A stretch of DNA of 64,000 nt from Pseudomonadota bacterium (GCA_023423975.1 JAFAEO010000004.1:124001-188000); one strand, 5' to 3'. Counted from the first letter of the stretch, positions 1-8,695 are shown. The notes: generated from the sequence alone by a model not told the origin. Program-made: numbers and translations.

Positions 1-290
1 CCAGTGATGTAGCACTGCCGACACTGGCCGCGCAAGCAGGACTGCAAGAGCGCACTTTTCTTCGTCGCTTCCAGAAAGCCACCGGCATGACGACCACCGA
101 ATACTGTCAACGATTGCGAGTGGGACGAGCGCGCGAGTTGCTGCAGTTTAGCAATACCTCTATCGACCGCGTGGCATGGGAGGTCGGTTACAGCGACCCA
201 GGCGCGTTTCGCAAGGTTTTCACACGCATTGTCGGGCTCTCGCCCGGTGACTACCGTCGTCGCTTCGGCGCAAAAGGTGCAGGCAAATAA
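1..290 (+). CDS. AraC-family transcriptional regulator, C-terminal fragment (5' end outside window)
   Basis: The frame is open from base 3 to the stop at 288-290, so this is the last 95 codons of a gene that begins before the window. The sequence holds the two helix-turn-helix units of an AraC/XylS DNA-binding domain: first the stretch around LAAQAGLQERTFLRRFQKAT, then IDRVAWEVGYSDPGAFRKVF with the usual P-x-x-Y/F-R-R ending. The N-terminal domain is not visible. Many AraC proteins of this kind are GlxA-type, with a DJ-1/PfpI-like N-terminal half, but that cannot be checked here. The cysteine hydrolase gene that follows in the same direction after about 135 bp is a plausible target. Confidence 0.9.
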   Translation, partial: SDVALPTLAAQAGLQERTFLRRFQKATGMTTTEYCQRLRVGRARELLQFSNTSIDRVAWEVGYSDPGAFRKVFTRIVGLSPGDYRRRFGAKGAGK

Positions 291-426
291 GCACAGGCAG
301 CTGTCTGTACACCGCAATGACATCATTTGTCGATATCAACATTAAAGTTGTCGTTTACGCCACTTCTTATTTTGTCCGATCCGGGCGAACATATGGCTTT
401 CCCATCCCCTATCAGGAGAGTCGACA

Positions 427-978
427 ATGAAACAACGTGGTCTGATCGTCATCGATCTGCAAAATGAATACCTACCTTCGGGCAACCTGCCGTTATCTGG
501 CGTTGAAGCGGCCACCGCTAACGCTGCCAGGGTGATTGCAGATGCCCGGGCAAAACGCATGCCGGTCTTTCATATCCGCCACGAAGTGGCCAGTGGCGAT
601 GCGCCGATATTCAAGCCAGGCACTCATGCCGTCGAAATACAGCCGGCCGTGGCCCCGGTGGGCGACGAACCGGTTATCGTGAAGAACCATATCAACGCTT
701 TTCGCGACACGGATTTGCGACAACAACTTGATGCCCATGGAGTTGAAGAAATAATCATTGTGGGCGCCATGAGCCACATGTGTGTGGACGCCTGCGTACG
801 GGCTGCTGTTGATATGGGTTACCCGGTCACCGTATTGCACGATGCCTGCGCCACCCTGGATCTGAGTTTCGATGGTGTGACGGTACCGGCAGCCCATGTA
901 CATGCCGCGATGATGGCCGCCTTCGAATTCGGCTACGGCACGGTGACCTCGACACAGTCGTATCTGGCAGCGCACTAA
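427..978 (+). CDS. Cysteine hydrolase, isochorismatase family
   Basis: A 183-residue cytosolic single-domain protein of the isochorismatase/nicotinamidase superfamily. The expected catalytic triad is visible: Asp10 in VIDLQNEY, Lys86 in VIVKNHINAF and Cys119 in GAMSHMCVDACVRAA, where the cis-peptide region lies just before the nucleophile. These enzymes hydrolyse amide, carbamate or enol-ether bonds, and the substrate cannot be told from the sequence. The start is supported by an AGGAG ribosome binding site about 9 bases upstream. It lies alone between the AraC-type regulator and a convergent Bug receptor gene. Confidence 0.88.
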   Translation: MKQRGLIVIDLQNEYLPSGNLPLSGVEAATANAARVIADARAKRMPVFHIRHEVASGDAPIFKPGTHAVEIQPAVAPVGDEPVIVKNHINAFRDTDLRQQLDAHGVEEIIIVGAMSHMCVDACVRAAVDMGYPVTVLHDACATLDLSFDGVTVPAAHVHAAMMAAFEFGYGTVTSTQSYLAAH

Positions 979-1003
979 ACATCTGCAGTCCCGAACACGC
1001 AAA

Positions 1004-1038
1004 AGCCCCCCGGCGTTCTGATCGGCGCCCTAGGGGCT
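1004..1038 (-). terminator. Hairpin terminator between convergent genes
   Basis: The arms AGCCCC...GGCG and CGCC...GGGGCT form a two-part stem with small internal mismatches. Read on the minus strand, the stem is followed by TTTTGCGTGTT, a short U-rich tail, so it best fits termination of the Bug receptor gene transcribed leftward. It could also slow transcripts leaving the cysteine hydrolase gene. Confidence 0.5.
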
Positions 1039-1170
1039 GCTCGTGATGTCATGCCGATTATTGTGTGACATGCTCCTGCAGGCTGCCAAGCTTTAGCAGC
1101 GCTGTCGCAGCTATTGAAGCCCATCGCCCGTTCGACACCCGCTGCTTGCAATCACACCGCAGCCAATCCT

Positions 1171-2187
1171 TTATTGTGTGAGCTTTAAGCCGAGCTCTTC
1201 GATCAGTTTTTTCTCTTTCTGCATGCTACTGACGGCAAACTGTTGAAAATCTTCAGAGCTTTTGTACTCCGGGGTCATGTCAAACTGTGCCAGTATCGTT
1301 TTGAATTCCTCGGTTTCCATGGCCTGCTTGAATGCATCATGCAATTTGCGTACGATGGCCGGGTCGGTTCCCTTTGGCGCCACCAGGCCCCAGGGCGAGG
1401 TCTGCACCATATCTATGCCCTTTTCCTTGAGCGTTGGAACGTCCGGAAAACGCGCCATGCGCTTTTCGCCCCAGACAGCCAGCAACCGCAATTTGCCCGC
1501 CTGTATCAATGGCACAAAGGCAGAGGTTTCAGCTGCAGCATCGATCTGTCCTGCCAGTAATGCCTGCAGCGATTCGCCTGAACCCTTGTAAGGAATATGA
1601 TTCAGCTTGATCCCGACCTGCCGGGAAACTTTTTCCATGGTCAGATGATTAGTGGTCGCCACCCCTGGCGTGCTATAGGTCAACTTGCCAGGATGCGCTT
1701 TGGCGTGGGCAATCAAGGCATCAAGGGAAGTAAACGGAGAAGAAGCGGGTACGACGATACCGAATGCATACCCGGTAATACCGATGATATAAGTCAGATC
1801 AGTTGCCGGGTTCCAATTAACCTTCATGGTATAGGGCATGCGATAAACACTGGCAACAGCAACCGCCAGCGTATAACCATCGGGCTTGGCAGAATGAACT
1901 GTCTGTACCGCCAGCGTTCCGCCGGCGCCCGGACGATAGTCAATAACAACCGGCTGCTTCAGCGACTCGGACACATGTTTTGCAAGCACGCGCATCGGTC
2001 CGTCGGTCGAGCCTCCCGCAGCGAATGGCAGCAGAATGCGAATTGGCCTGTCCGGATAACGGCTTGTATCCTCCTGCGCGGCTGCCTGCAGCGATGCGGC
2101 GGCGAACAGTGCGCCGCAGACCGTGGATAAAGCGATCCTGCAAAAATACTGGTTCAGATGATTGATTTTTCGTTTTAATAAATTCAT
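1171..2187 (-). CDS. Bug/TctC-family periplasmic substrate-binding protein
   Basis: A 338-residue receptor of the tripartite tricarboxylate transporter (TctC, Bordetella uptake gene) family. The N-terminus is a signal peptide (basic start, then a hydrophobic run ending near AAASLQAAAQ, about residues 1-38). The mature protein opens with the family motif YPDRPIRILLPFAAGGSTD, which contributes to the carboxylate-binding loop, and keeps GAGGTLA and IPYKGSGESLQALLAGQID. AAAGGAGAC precedes the ATG. There are no TctA/TctB membrane genes nearby, as is usual for Bug receptors. It is divergent from an IclR gene that fronts a CoA-ligase operon, so the ligand is probably the carboxylate degraded by that operon (inference). 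Confidence 0.9.
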   Translation of the reverse strand: MNLLKRKINHLNQYFCRIALSTVCGALFAAASLQAAAQEDTSRYPDRPIRILLPFAAGGSTDGPMRVLAKHVSESLKQPVVIDYRPGAGGTLAVQTVHSAKPDGYTLAVAVASVYRMPYTMKVNWNPATDLTYIIGITGYAFGIVVPASSPFTSLDALIAHAKAHPGKLTYSTPGVATTNHLTMEKVSRQVGIKLNHIPYKGSGESLQALLAGQIDAAAETSAFVPLIQAGKLRLLAVWGEKRMARFPDVPTLKEKGIDMVQTSPWGLVAPKGTDPAIVRKLHDAFKQAMETEEFKTILAQFDMTPEYKSSEDFQQFAVSSMQKEKKLIEELGLKLTQ

Positions 2188-2648
2188 GCATGTCTCCTTT
2201 GCATTCAGGGTTATCGAACAGGGTTACGCATCTGTCCCGATGTTCAGCCGGAACAGGATTTTCTGGATTAAAGAATATTTAGTGATTGCCCTGCTTTTGC
2301 GATCAGTTCGGGCGGCTTCGGCTTTTCGGCCGCGCTATGTGAGCATTGCTTATCGGTCAGCGCTACCGGAGCCTGGCCCGGCAGTAAATATCGTGAAAGG
2401 TGGTGGTCCCTATTTTCGGATTGGTGTTCAATCAGGCGCCAGGCACCATGAGGCAGCCGTAATTCATCTGTCATGCCAATATCGCAGTGCATTTGTGTAC
2501 CCTCTTGCGCAACTGCCGCATCCACTATCGTGCACCCGGTTATCACACATTCATATGTCTGTTCTTGCTGCGTATTCTGTACTATTATTGTTGCTCATCA
2601 CAGCCCGAAAACCGCTATGCAGTATTAATTGCAATCCGAGGAGTCGTT
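2188..2648. other. 461-bp divergent intergenic region
   Basis: No gene recognised. It must hold the promoters of the leftward Bug receptor and the rightward IclR gene. The open frame in front of the iclR ATG at 2649 has no coding character and no protein similarity that I recognise, so it is left as non-coding. The only ordered element I see is the decamer listed separately close to the iclR start. Confidence 0.5.
2617..2626 (-). promoter_or_regulatory. Candidate IclR operator, copy 1
   Basis: ATGCAGTATT lies 22 bases upstream of the iclR start codon. Its reverse complement AATACTGCAT occurs again at 3484-3493, just after iclR and upstream of the ligase operon. A shared 10-mer at the two places where an autoregulating IclR protein would bind makes an operator plausible, but there is no experimental or family-level proof. 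Confidence 0.3.
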
Positions 2649-3455
2649 ATGACAGATGAAAACCCAGATAATCAGCCTTTGAGCGGGGACCGCCATTTTG
2701 TTACGGCGCTGGCCCGGGGACTGGCTATTCTCAAGTGCTTCCGCTCCGGAGAAGAGCTTCTGGGCAACCAGGAACTGGCGTTGCGTTGCGGTTTGCCCAA
2801 GTCAACCATTACTCGCCTGACCTATACGCTGGCAAAACTGGGCTACCTTCACAAAACCGGACAGCAGCCCAGGTATCGGCTGGGTATGAAAACCCTGACA
2901 CTAGGGGGAACCACGCTGGCCCGCTTGAATGTCAAGCAGATCAGCCAGTCGCTGATGCGTCTGCTGTCGGAAGAAACCGAGAGTCTCATTTCACTTGGCA
3001 TTCGCGACGATATGAGCATGCATTACATTGAGAGCCATCGAGGTAACGCACTGATTACGCTGAACCTGGGCATCGGCTCTCGCATCCCGATCGCGCCAAC
3101 CGCCATGGGCAAGGCCTATCTGGCCGTGATAGATGCCGCAGAACGCCGCGCGCTGGAGGATCGGATTCGGTCGTTTGATACTTTCTCCTGGCCACGGTTG
3201 AAACAGGGCATCGAGCAAGGCCGGCAGGACTTTTTAACCCTGGGATGCGTTCGCTCTTTTGGCGACTGGCACAAGGAAATCAACGGCCTGGCCGTACCGC
3301 TCTCGTTCTCTAACGGGCTTCCTGTCATGGTGCTCAGCTCGGCCGGGCCTGCCAGTCATATGACAGCCGACCGGCTAATGCGCCAGGTCAAACCAAAACT
3401 GTTGGCCACCGCCGCAGAGATTGTGCGCAGGGTTGATGCCGACTCGGGCTCATAA
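2649..3455 (+). CDS. IclR-family transcriptional regulator
   Basis: A 268-residue regulator. The winged helix-turn-helix is at about residues 18-80 (ALARGLAILKCF start, then LALRCGLPKSTITRLTYTLAKLGYL), followed by the IclR effector domain, in which PIAPTAMGKAYLA and SSAGPASHMT are typical. I chose the ATG at 2649, not the longer in-frame upstream start, because CGAGGAG sits at the right distance before it and homology begins at once after it. It is divergent from a Bug receptor and 102 bp upstream of a CoA-ligase operon in the same direction, and probably controls both. The effector is unknown. Confidence 0.9.
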   Translation: MTDENPDNQPLSGDRHFVTALARGLAILKCFRSGEELLGNQELALRCGLPKSTITRLTYTLAKLGYLHKTGQQPRYRLGMKTLTLGGTTLARLNVKQISQSLMRLLSEETESLISLGIRDDMSMHYIESHRGNALITLNLGIGSRIPIAPTAMGKAYLAVIDAAERRALEDRIRSFDTFSWPRLKQGIEQGRQDFLTLGCVRSFGDWHKEINGLAVPLSFSNGLPVMVLSSAGPASHMTADRLMRQVKPKLLATAAEIVRRVDADSGS

Positions 3456-3483
3456 ACAGGCAAAAGCGACCCGCCCGGCAGTC

Positions 3484-3499
3484 AATACTGCATTGCAGT
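3484..3499 (+). promoter_or_regulatory. Candidate IclR operator, copy 2, with dyad
   Basis: AATACTGCAT (3484-3493) repeats in inverted orientation the decamer found before iclR. It overlaps a perfect 13-bp dyad, ACTGCA-T-TGCAGT (3487-3499), about 60 bases upstream of the ligase start. The position fits an activator or repressor site for the operon that begins at 3558. Confidence 0.35.
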
Positions 3500-3557
3500 T
3501 TTATATTACAGGCTTTTCGCTTTTCAATATTGCCGGCTAATCCGGATTTGCTCTACC

Positions 3558-5171
3558 ATGGCTTCACAACCCAGTACAAAAATTGAAAAGTGGAGACCGT
3601 TTGTGAGCTGGAGACCTGAAGCCGGACAACTGAGTCGCATTCACCAGATAGCGGATGCATGGGCTGCCCGCAATCCCAAAGCCGTGGCACTGCGCGATAG
3701 CCTGATCAGCATTGACTATGAAACGCTGTCCCGCCAGTCCGCGCACCTGGCGGACAGACTTGGGCACATGGGCGTACGAGCCGGGGACCGGGTTCTGATC
3801 ATCGGCGAAAACTGCGTTGCCGCATGCGTTATCATGCTGGCAGCCAGCCGCCTGGATGCCTGGTTCAGTTTTGTCAACGCCAGGCTCTCGCCCAGAGAGA
3901 TAGACGGGTTTATTGAGCATGCAACGCCGCGCCTCACGCTTTACACATGCCAGGTTTCGGAGAACGCGCTCGAACATGCCATTCGTCATAAGGCAGCACC
4001 CTTGGCATTTGCTGCATTGGGAGATATTTACACCAGCTTGCCCAACGACGCGAGCGTGCCCGAGCCAGCATCGCCCGATCCCGCCGAGCAAGTGGCCGCC
4101 ATGGTTTACACCTCTGGCACCTCCGGTTCACCCAAAGGCGTGATGCTCACGCATGCCAATGTCCTGTTTATCGCCAACCAGGCATGCACCTCCAGACGCA
4201 TGCAGCCCGGTGATGTGCTGTACGGTGTGCTGCCCATGGCTCATGTCGTGGGACTGGTCACACAGTTTCTGGGAGCCATTCTGGGTGGCGCCACTGTCCT
4301 GCTGGAACCCCGGTTTTCTGCGCGGCAGGCATTGTCGGTCATCGCAAACGAAAAAATTTCCTTATTTGTCGGTGTGCCAGCCATGTTCGCCCGGCTGCTG
4401 GAACAGGCCCAGGCGCAAACGCTGCCCATGCACTGCCCCGCCTTGCGGTTCATCGGCACCTCGGGTTCGCCGCTAACGCCCAAGCTGAAGAAAGAAATTG
4501 AACAGATGTTCGGCCTGCCGTTGAACAATGGCTACGGTCTGAGCGAGACCGCCCCAACGGTGGCCCAGACAAGAATTGATCAGCCCAGGGCAGACTGTTC
4601 TGTTGGCTTTCCGATTCCGGGCGTTGAGATCAGCATTGTCGATACGACCGGCAAACCGGTAGAAAAAGGCAACGTGGGCATGCTGCGTGTGCGCGGTCCC
4701 AATGTCATGAAAGGCTATTACCGAAGCGAAGCATTAACGCGCGACGTGTTGTCGTCCGATGGCTGGTTCAGTACCGGAGACCTGGTGCGACAGGACGATG
4801 ATGGAGCATTGCATATTGCTGGACGAAGTAAGGAGCTGATTATTCGCTCAGGCTTTAATGTGTATCCGCTGGAAGTAGAGCAGGTCATCAACAGCCACCC
4901 TGCCGTCATCCATAGTGCTGTGGTTGGAAGAACAGTGGAGCATAACGAAGAAGTGGTGGCCTTTATTGAGTTGAACCGCCCAGAGCAGCCTGATGACCAG
5001 GCCGATTTTCGCAGCTATTTGCGGGAACGGCTCTCGCCCTACAAGTTGCCTACCGAGATCCGGTTTCTCTTTCCGTTGCCCACTGCCCCCACAGGGAAGA
5101 TATTGAAAAATGTCCTCAGGCAATTAGCAGCGTGCACCGACGACGGGCAGAACGCAGCGATCCGGAACTAA
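3558..5171 (+). CDS. AMP-forming acyl-CoA synthetase (ANL superfamily)
   Basis: A 537-residue class I adenylate-forming ligase that converts a carboxylic acid, ATP and CoA into an acyl-CoA. Core motifs are in order: the phosphate loop MVYTSGTSGSPKG (about 182-194), YGLSETAP (about 325), WFSTGDL (about 402), the hinge GRSKELIIRSGFNVYP, and the C-terminal catalytic lysine in PTAPTGK (about Lys514). Length and motif order are normal and there is no signal peptide. It is the first gene of a five-gene run with downstream gaps of 24-67 bp, so it probably activates the acid imported by the neighbouring Bug receptor. The acid could be aromatic, aliphatic or hydroxylated; the sequence does not decide. 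The ribosome binding site before this ATG is weak. Confidence 0.9.
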   Translation: MASQPSTKIEKWRPFVSWRPEAGQLSRIHQIADAWAARNPKAVALRDSLISIDYETLSRQSAHLADRLGHMGVRAGDRVLIIGENCVAACVIMLAASRLDAWFSFVNARLSPREIDGFIEHATPRLTLYTCQVSENALEHAIRHKAAPLAFAALGDIYTSLPNDASVPEPASPDPAEQVAAMVYTSGTSGSPKGVMLTHANVLFIANQACTSRRMQPGDVLYGVLPMAHVVGLVTQFLGAILGGATVLLEPRFSARQALSVIANEKISLFVGVPAMFARLLEQAQAQTLPMHCPALRFIGTSGSPLTPKLKKEIEQMFGLPLNNGYGLSETAPTVAQTRIDQPRADCSVGFPIPGVEISIVDTTGKPVEKGNVGMLRVRGPNVMKGYYRSEALTRDVLSSDGWFSTGDLVRQDDDGALHIAGRSKELIIRSGFNVYPLEVEQVINSHPAVIHSAVVGRTVEHNEEVVAFIELNRPEQPDDQADFRSYLRERLSPYKLPTEIRFLFPLPTAPTGKILKNVLRQLAACTDDGQNAAIRN

Positions 5172-5203
5172 ATGCCCAAGCCCTATTTTAACGAGACATA
5201 CTT

Positions 5204-6157
5204 ATGACACTACCCGCAGCTTTACGAGAGAATCTTTCCCTACCTGTGATCGGTTCGCCGCTATTTATCATCTCTAACCCTGCGCTTGTGATTGCGCAGT
5301 GCCTGTCAGGCATTATCGGTTCCATGCCCGCACTGAATGCTCGTCCCATGGAAAAGCTCGATGAATGGCTGGCACAAATCACCACCACACTGGACAAGGC
5401 GCGTGCAGCGTCGCCGGAACAGCGGATTGCGCCATTTGCGATCAACCAGATTATTCACTCATCCAATGACCGACTCGACCACGATATGGATGCTTGCGTG
5501 CGTTATCGCGTGCCGCTGGTCATCACCAGTCTTTCTGCACCCACGGATTTTGTCAAACCGATACAGTCATATGGCGGTCTGGTGTTCCATGACGTCACTA
5601 ATATCCGTCATGCGCAAAAAGCCCTGGAGGCGGGTGTTGACGGCTTGATTCTGGTGTGCGCCGGCGCCGGCGGCCATGCCGGCACCTTAAGCCCCTTTGC
5701 GCTGATCAGTGAAGTCAGACAGTTTTTCGACGGGCCGATTGCCCTGTCAGGAGCGATCACCTCGGGCGCGCATATTGCAGCAGCCCGCGCCATGGGCGCA
5801 GATCTGGCCTATATGGGAACGCGTTTTATCGCCACCGAAGAGGCCAATGCCTCTGCACAATACAAGCAAATGCTGGTCGACAGCGATGCCTCGGAAATCG
5901 TGTATACGCCGTTATTTACCGGCGTGCATGGCAACTACCTGGCCCGTAGCATTACCGCATCGGGCCTGGATGCGAAAAACCTCCCTGATGCGGATAAAAG
6001 CAGCATGAACTTTGGCTCACGCCGTGTCAAACCATGGAAAGACATCTGGGGCGCAGGCCAGGGCGTTGGCAATATACGATCAGTTATGCCAGCCAGCGAG
6101 CTCATTGCACAACTGGACAGAGAATATCGCGGCGCACTGGCGCAATTGCGACATTAA
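5204..6157 (+). CDS. NMO-like FMN-dependent oxidoreductase (2-nitropropane dioxygenase family)
   Basis: A 317-residue TIM-barrel flavoprotein of the nitronate monooxygenase / enoyl-reductase-like group. The diagnostic CAGAGGHAG segment with the family His is at about residues 151-159. ALSGAITSGAHIAAARAMGADLAYMGTRF (FMN phosphate site) follows, read here in two parts around ITSG and GADLAYMGTRF. In CoA-ligase operons these proteins often act on acyl-CoA or related intermediates and not on nitronates, so the name describes the family, not the reaction. It lies 32 bp after the ligase and 31 bp before the SDR gene. Confidence 0.85.
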   Translation: MTLPAALRENLSLPVIGSPLFIISNPALVIAQCLSGIIGSMPALNARPMEKLDEWLAQITTTLDKARAASPEQRIAPFAINQIIHSSNDRLDHDMDACVRYRVPLVITSLSAPTDFVKPIQSYGGLVFHDVTNIRHAQKALEAGVDGLILVCAGAGGHAGTLSPFALISEVRQFFDGPIALSGAITSGAHIAAARAMGADLAYMGTRFIATEEANASAQYKQMLVDSDASEIVYTPLFTGVHGNYLARSITASGLDAKNLPDADKSSMNFGSRRVKPWKDIWGAGQGVGNIRSVMPASELIAQLDREYRGALAQLRH

Positions 6158-6188
6158 TCAATAACGAGATATCATAGGAGTCAATATA

Positions 6189-6917
6189 ATGAATGAAAAA
6201 AAGGCAATCCTCGTCGTGGGCGCCGGAGATGCTACCGGGAGCGCTATTGCCCGGCGCTTTGCGCGTGAAGGCTATATCGCCTGCATGACACGCCGCAATG
6301 CCGACAAGCTGGAGCCGCTGGTCAAACAGATTACCGATGATGGTGGCCAGGCGCATGGCTTTGGCAGTGATGCGCGCAACGAGGACCAGATGATTGAGCT
6401 GGTCCAGCATATCGAGAACACGATCGCGCCAATTGAAGTGGCGGTGTTCAATATTGGCGCAAACGTTCAATTCAGCATTACCGATACCACTGCGCGCGTC
6501 TATTCAAAGGTCTGGGAGATGGCGTGCTTTGCAGGCTTTTTGATGGGACGCGAAGTGACCAAAGCCATGTTGCCGCGCGAACGGGGTACCATTATTTTCA
6601 CGGGAGCAACGGCAAGCCTGAGAGGACGGGCCAATTACGCCGCCTTTGCCAGCGCCAAGCACGGCCTGCGGGCACTGGCGCAAAGCATGGCGCGAGAACT
6701 CTGGCCCAAGGGCATTCACGTGGCGCATCCGATTATCGACGGCGCGATCGATACCCAGTTTATCCGCGAGACCTTCCCGCAGCGTTATGCATTAAAAGAT
6801 CAGGAAGGCATTGTGGACCCGGAAAGCATTGCTGAAACGTATTGGCAGATTCATCAGCAGCCGCGCAACGCCTGGACACATGAAACGCAATTGCGACCAT
6901 GGATGGAAACCTGGTAA
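6189..6917 (+). CDS. SDR-family oxidoreductase with Phe at the catalytic Tyr position
   Basis: A 242-residue Rossmann-fold protein. The nucleotide-binding glycine motif is VVGAGDATGSAIA (about residues 9-21) and an Asn-bearing FNIGAN follows. In the usual YxxxK active-site signature the sequence reads FASAK (Phe153, Lys157), so the general acid Tyr is absent. A recognisable SDR subfamily with GATASLRG and an AxFAxAK active site shares this, so it is probably a family trait, not a mutation. The reaction is therefore uncertain: it may reduce or isomerise without the classical triad, or work in a complex. AGGAG precedes the start. Confidence 0.85.
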   Translation: MNEKKAILVVGAGDATGSAIARRFAREGYIACMTRRNADKLEPLVKQITDDGGQAHGFGSDARNEDQMIELVQHIENTIAPIEVAVFNIGANVQFSITDTTARVYSKVWEMACFAGFLMGREVTKAMLPRERGTIIFTGATASLRGRANYAAFASAKHGLRALAQSMARELWPKGIHVAHPIIDGAIDTQFIRETFPQRYALKDQEGIVDPESIAETYWQIHQQPRNAWTHETQLRPWMETW

Positions 6918-6984
6918 ATATTGGTCGCACGTTCATGTGCGACATAGTTTCTGAATTGATTATTCCTGACTAAAGGCCTTTTCC

Positions 6985-7608
6985 ATGCAAACCCCTTCAA
7001 TTGATTTTCTTTTCGATTTTGGAAGTCCAAACGCTTACTTTTGCCATAAAGTAATTCCCGATATTGAAGCCCGAACGGGAAAGACATTTCGTTATGTGCC
7101 GATTTTGCTGGGCGGACTGTTCAAGCTGACCAACAACCAGTCTCCGGCCAATGCCTTCGCGCATATCGCCAACAAGCGAGCCTATGACGCACTCGAAGTG
7201 GAGCGTTTCATCAAAAAACATAAGCTGGGCCAGTACCGAAAAAATCCCTATTGGCCGGTTAATACGCTCAAAATCATGCGCGGCGCCATTGCTGCAGAAA
7301 AACTGGGTATATTCGATGCCTATGTTGATGCTGTTTTTTCCTGCATGTGGGAACAGGAACTGGATATGTCCGATACCGATACCATCCTGCGCGCGCTTGA
7401 GCAGGCCGGACTTGATGGCGCAGCGATCATGGACCTGTCCCAGCAAAGCGATATCAAACAACGCCTGATCGACAATACGCAACAGGCGTGCGATCGTGGT
7501 GCTTTTGGTTCGCCCACCTTTTTCGTGGGCGATGAGATTTACTTCGGAAAAGACCGATTGGCGCAGGTGGAAGAGAAAATAAATGAATACGCCGCAACCA
7601 CACGATAA
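6985..7608 (+). CDS. 2-hydroxychromene-2-carboxylate isomerase / kappa-class GST-like (DsbA fold)
   Basis: A 207-residue thioredoxin-fold protein with an inserted helical domain. The N-terminal IDFLFDFGSPNAYF carries Ser14 at the position that binds glutathione in HCCA isomerases and kappa GSTs. GAFGSPTFFVGDEIYFGKDRL near residue 170 is the cis-Pro region and C-terminal signature (given here only in part: GSPTFFV). Known members isomerise glutathione-bound aromatic ring-cleavage intermediates, but many sit in acyl-CoA operons with no assigned function. It is the fourth gene of the operon that begins at 3558. Confidence 0.85.
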   Translation: MQTPSIDFLFDFGSPNAYFCHKVIPDIEARTGKTFRYVPILLGGLFKLTNNQSPANAFAHIANKRAYDALEVERFIKKHKLGQYRKNPYWPVNTLKIMRGAIAAEKLGIFDAYVDAVFSCMWEQELDMSDTDTILRALEQAGLDGAAIMDLSQQSDIKQRLIDNTQQACDRGAFGSPTFFVGDEIYFGKDRLAQVEEKINEYAATTR

Positions 7609-7614
7609 GCCACC

Positions 7615-7628
7615 GGCGCTTCGGCGCC
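7615..7628 (+). other. UUCG-capped hairpin between operon genes
   Basis: GGCGC-TTCG-GCGCC followed by TTT lies between the isomerase stop and the hydratase start, with the possible ATG at 7632 directly behind it. A 5-bp GC stem with the extra-stable TTCG loop could weaken read-through or protect the upstream mRNA end. It is short for a full terminator. Confidence 0.45.
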
Positions 7629-7631
7629 TTT

Positions 7632-8507
7632 ATGCATCGTAAAGACTGCGCCATGGTCGATCATATGATTCGTTCTCTGATGAGACGTCGCGTACACAGT
7701 GATGACGTGTGCGCCCTGCCGCTGGTGCGGCGAGTTGCTGCCGTTCTTGATCGCGATCCATTCCTGCTAAAGCAAGGCGACGTGCTGCCGCGCGGCTGGC
7801 ATGCCGCGTTGTTCACACCGTTTGCTCGCCAAAGCGAGCTGAGCGATGACGGGTTACCCCAGGAAACCGCCCTGGTTCCCAATCCTGACCCGGTAAGCTG
7901 GCCGCGTAAAGTCTTTGGAGGACGAAGAACACACTTTCACGGGGATATGCATATCGGCAGCAGTGTCAGGCGGGAAAGCGAGGTTGTTTCTGCAGAAATA
8001 AAGAACGCGCGTCAAGGTCGGATATTGGTCGTAACTGTGCGTAGTCATATCTTCGAAGAAGGGACCAACCACGCTGTGATTATCGAGGAGCAGGACCATA
8101 TTTTTCGCGGCGCCCACCAGTCTGTTCCAATGTCTACAGAGCCGCGCCAGGACAATGCACCACTGGATGCATCAATCAGGCAACCCATTGTCATTGACGC
8201 CGTTATGCTTTTTCGATACTCGGCCATCACCTTCAACGCGCATCGAATACATTTCGATGTTCCATACGCAACGCAGACCGAAGGCTATCGGGGCTTGCTG
8301 ATCAACGGTGCCCTGCCTGCCTTGTTGCTGCTTGAGATGGTGCGTGACCATATGGTATCTCCTCCGGTATTAATGACAGGCAGAAACACGCACCCCCTCT
8401 ATTGCGGCGAAAAAATGGACCTGTGCGCTGCGCAGCAGCCCGATGGCTGGACTTTATGGGTAGAAAATGACCGCGGACAGGCTGCGCTGACCGTTCATTT
8501 GAAATAA
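7632..8507 (+). CDS. FAS1-like / MaoC double-hotdog acyl-CoA dehydratase
   Basis: A 291-residue protein of the family that includes mesaconyl-C4-CoA hydratase and HTD2-type 3-hydroxyacyl-CoA dehydratases. The N-terminal hotdog has LPRGWHAALF and VFGGRRTHFHGDMHIG. The C-terminal hotdog has the catalytic segment FRYSAITFNAHRIHFD. It would add or remove water on an acyl-CoA, which closes the set begun by the CoA ligase. The true start may be the ATG at 7653, because the one at 7632 abuts a hairpin and neither has a strong ribosome binding site. Position 24 bp after the isomerase supports co-transcription unless the hairpin stops it. Confidence 0.8.
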   Translation: MHRKDCAMVDHMIRSLMRRRVHSDDVCALPLVRRVAAVLDRDPFLLKQGDVLPRGWHAALFTPFARQSELSDDGLPQETALVPNPDPVSWPRKVFGGRRTHFHGDMHIGSSVRRESEVVSAEIKNARQGRILVVTVRSHIFEEGTNHAVIIEEQDHIFRGAHQSVPMSTEPRQDNAPLDASIRQPIVIDAVMLFRYSAITFNAHRIHFDVPYATQTEGYRGLLINGALPALLLLEMVRDHMVSPPVLMTGRNTHPLYCGEKMDLCAAQQPDGWTLWVENDRGQAALTVHLK

Positions 8508-8695
8508 ACGACTTGCTTCAACAGTTCTGTTTGCAATCCATGGCCGCTCAAAACACGCGCCATCAAGCCGCGTAGCTGGACCGCACCGGTGTTTGTTCAT
8601 CAAACACGCGGGCGCCCTGCTGCCCAGGCAGACAGACTTTGACTATCTCAAATTTATCGCGTGAATCGTTCAATTGCAGCCTGAAAAAATCATTA

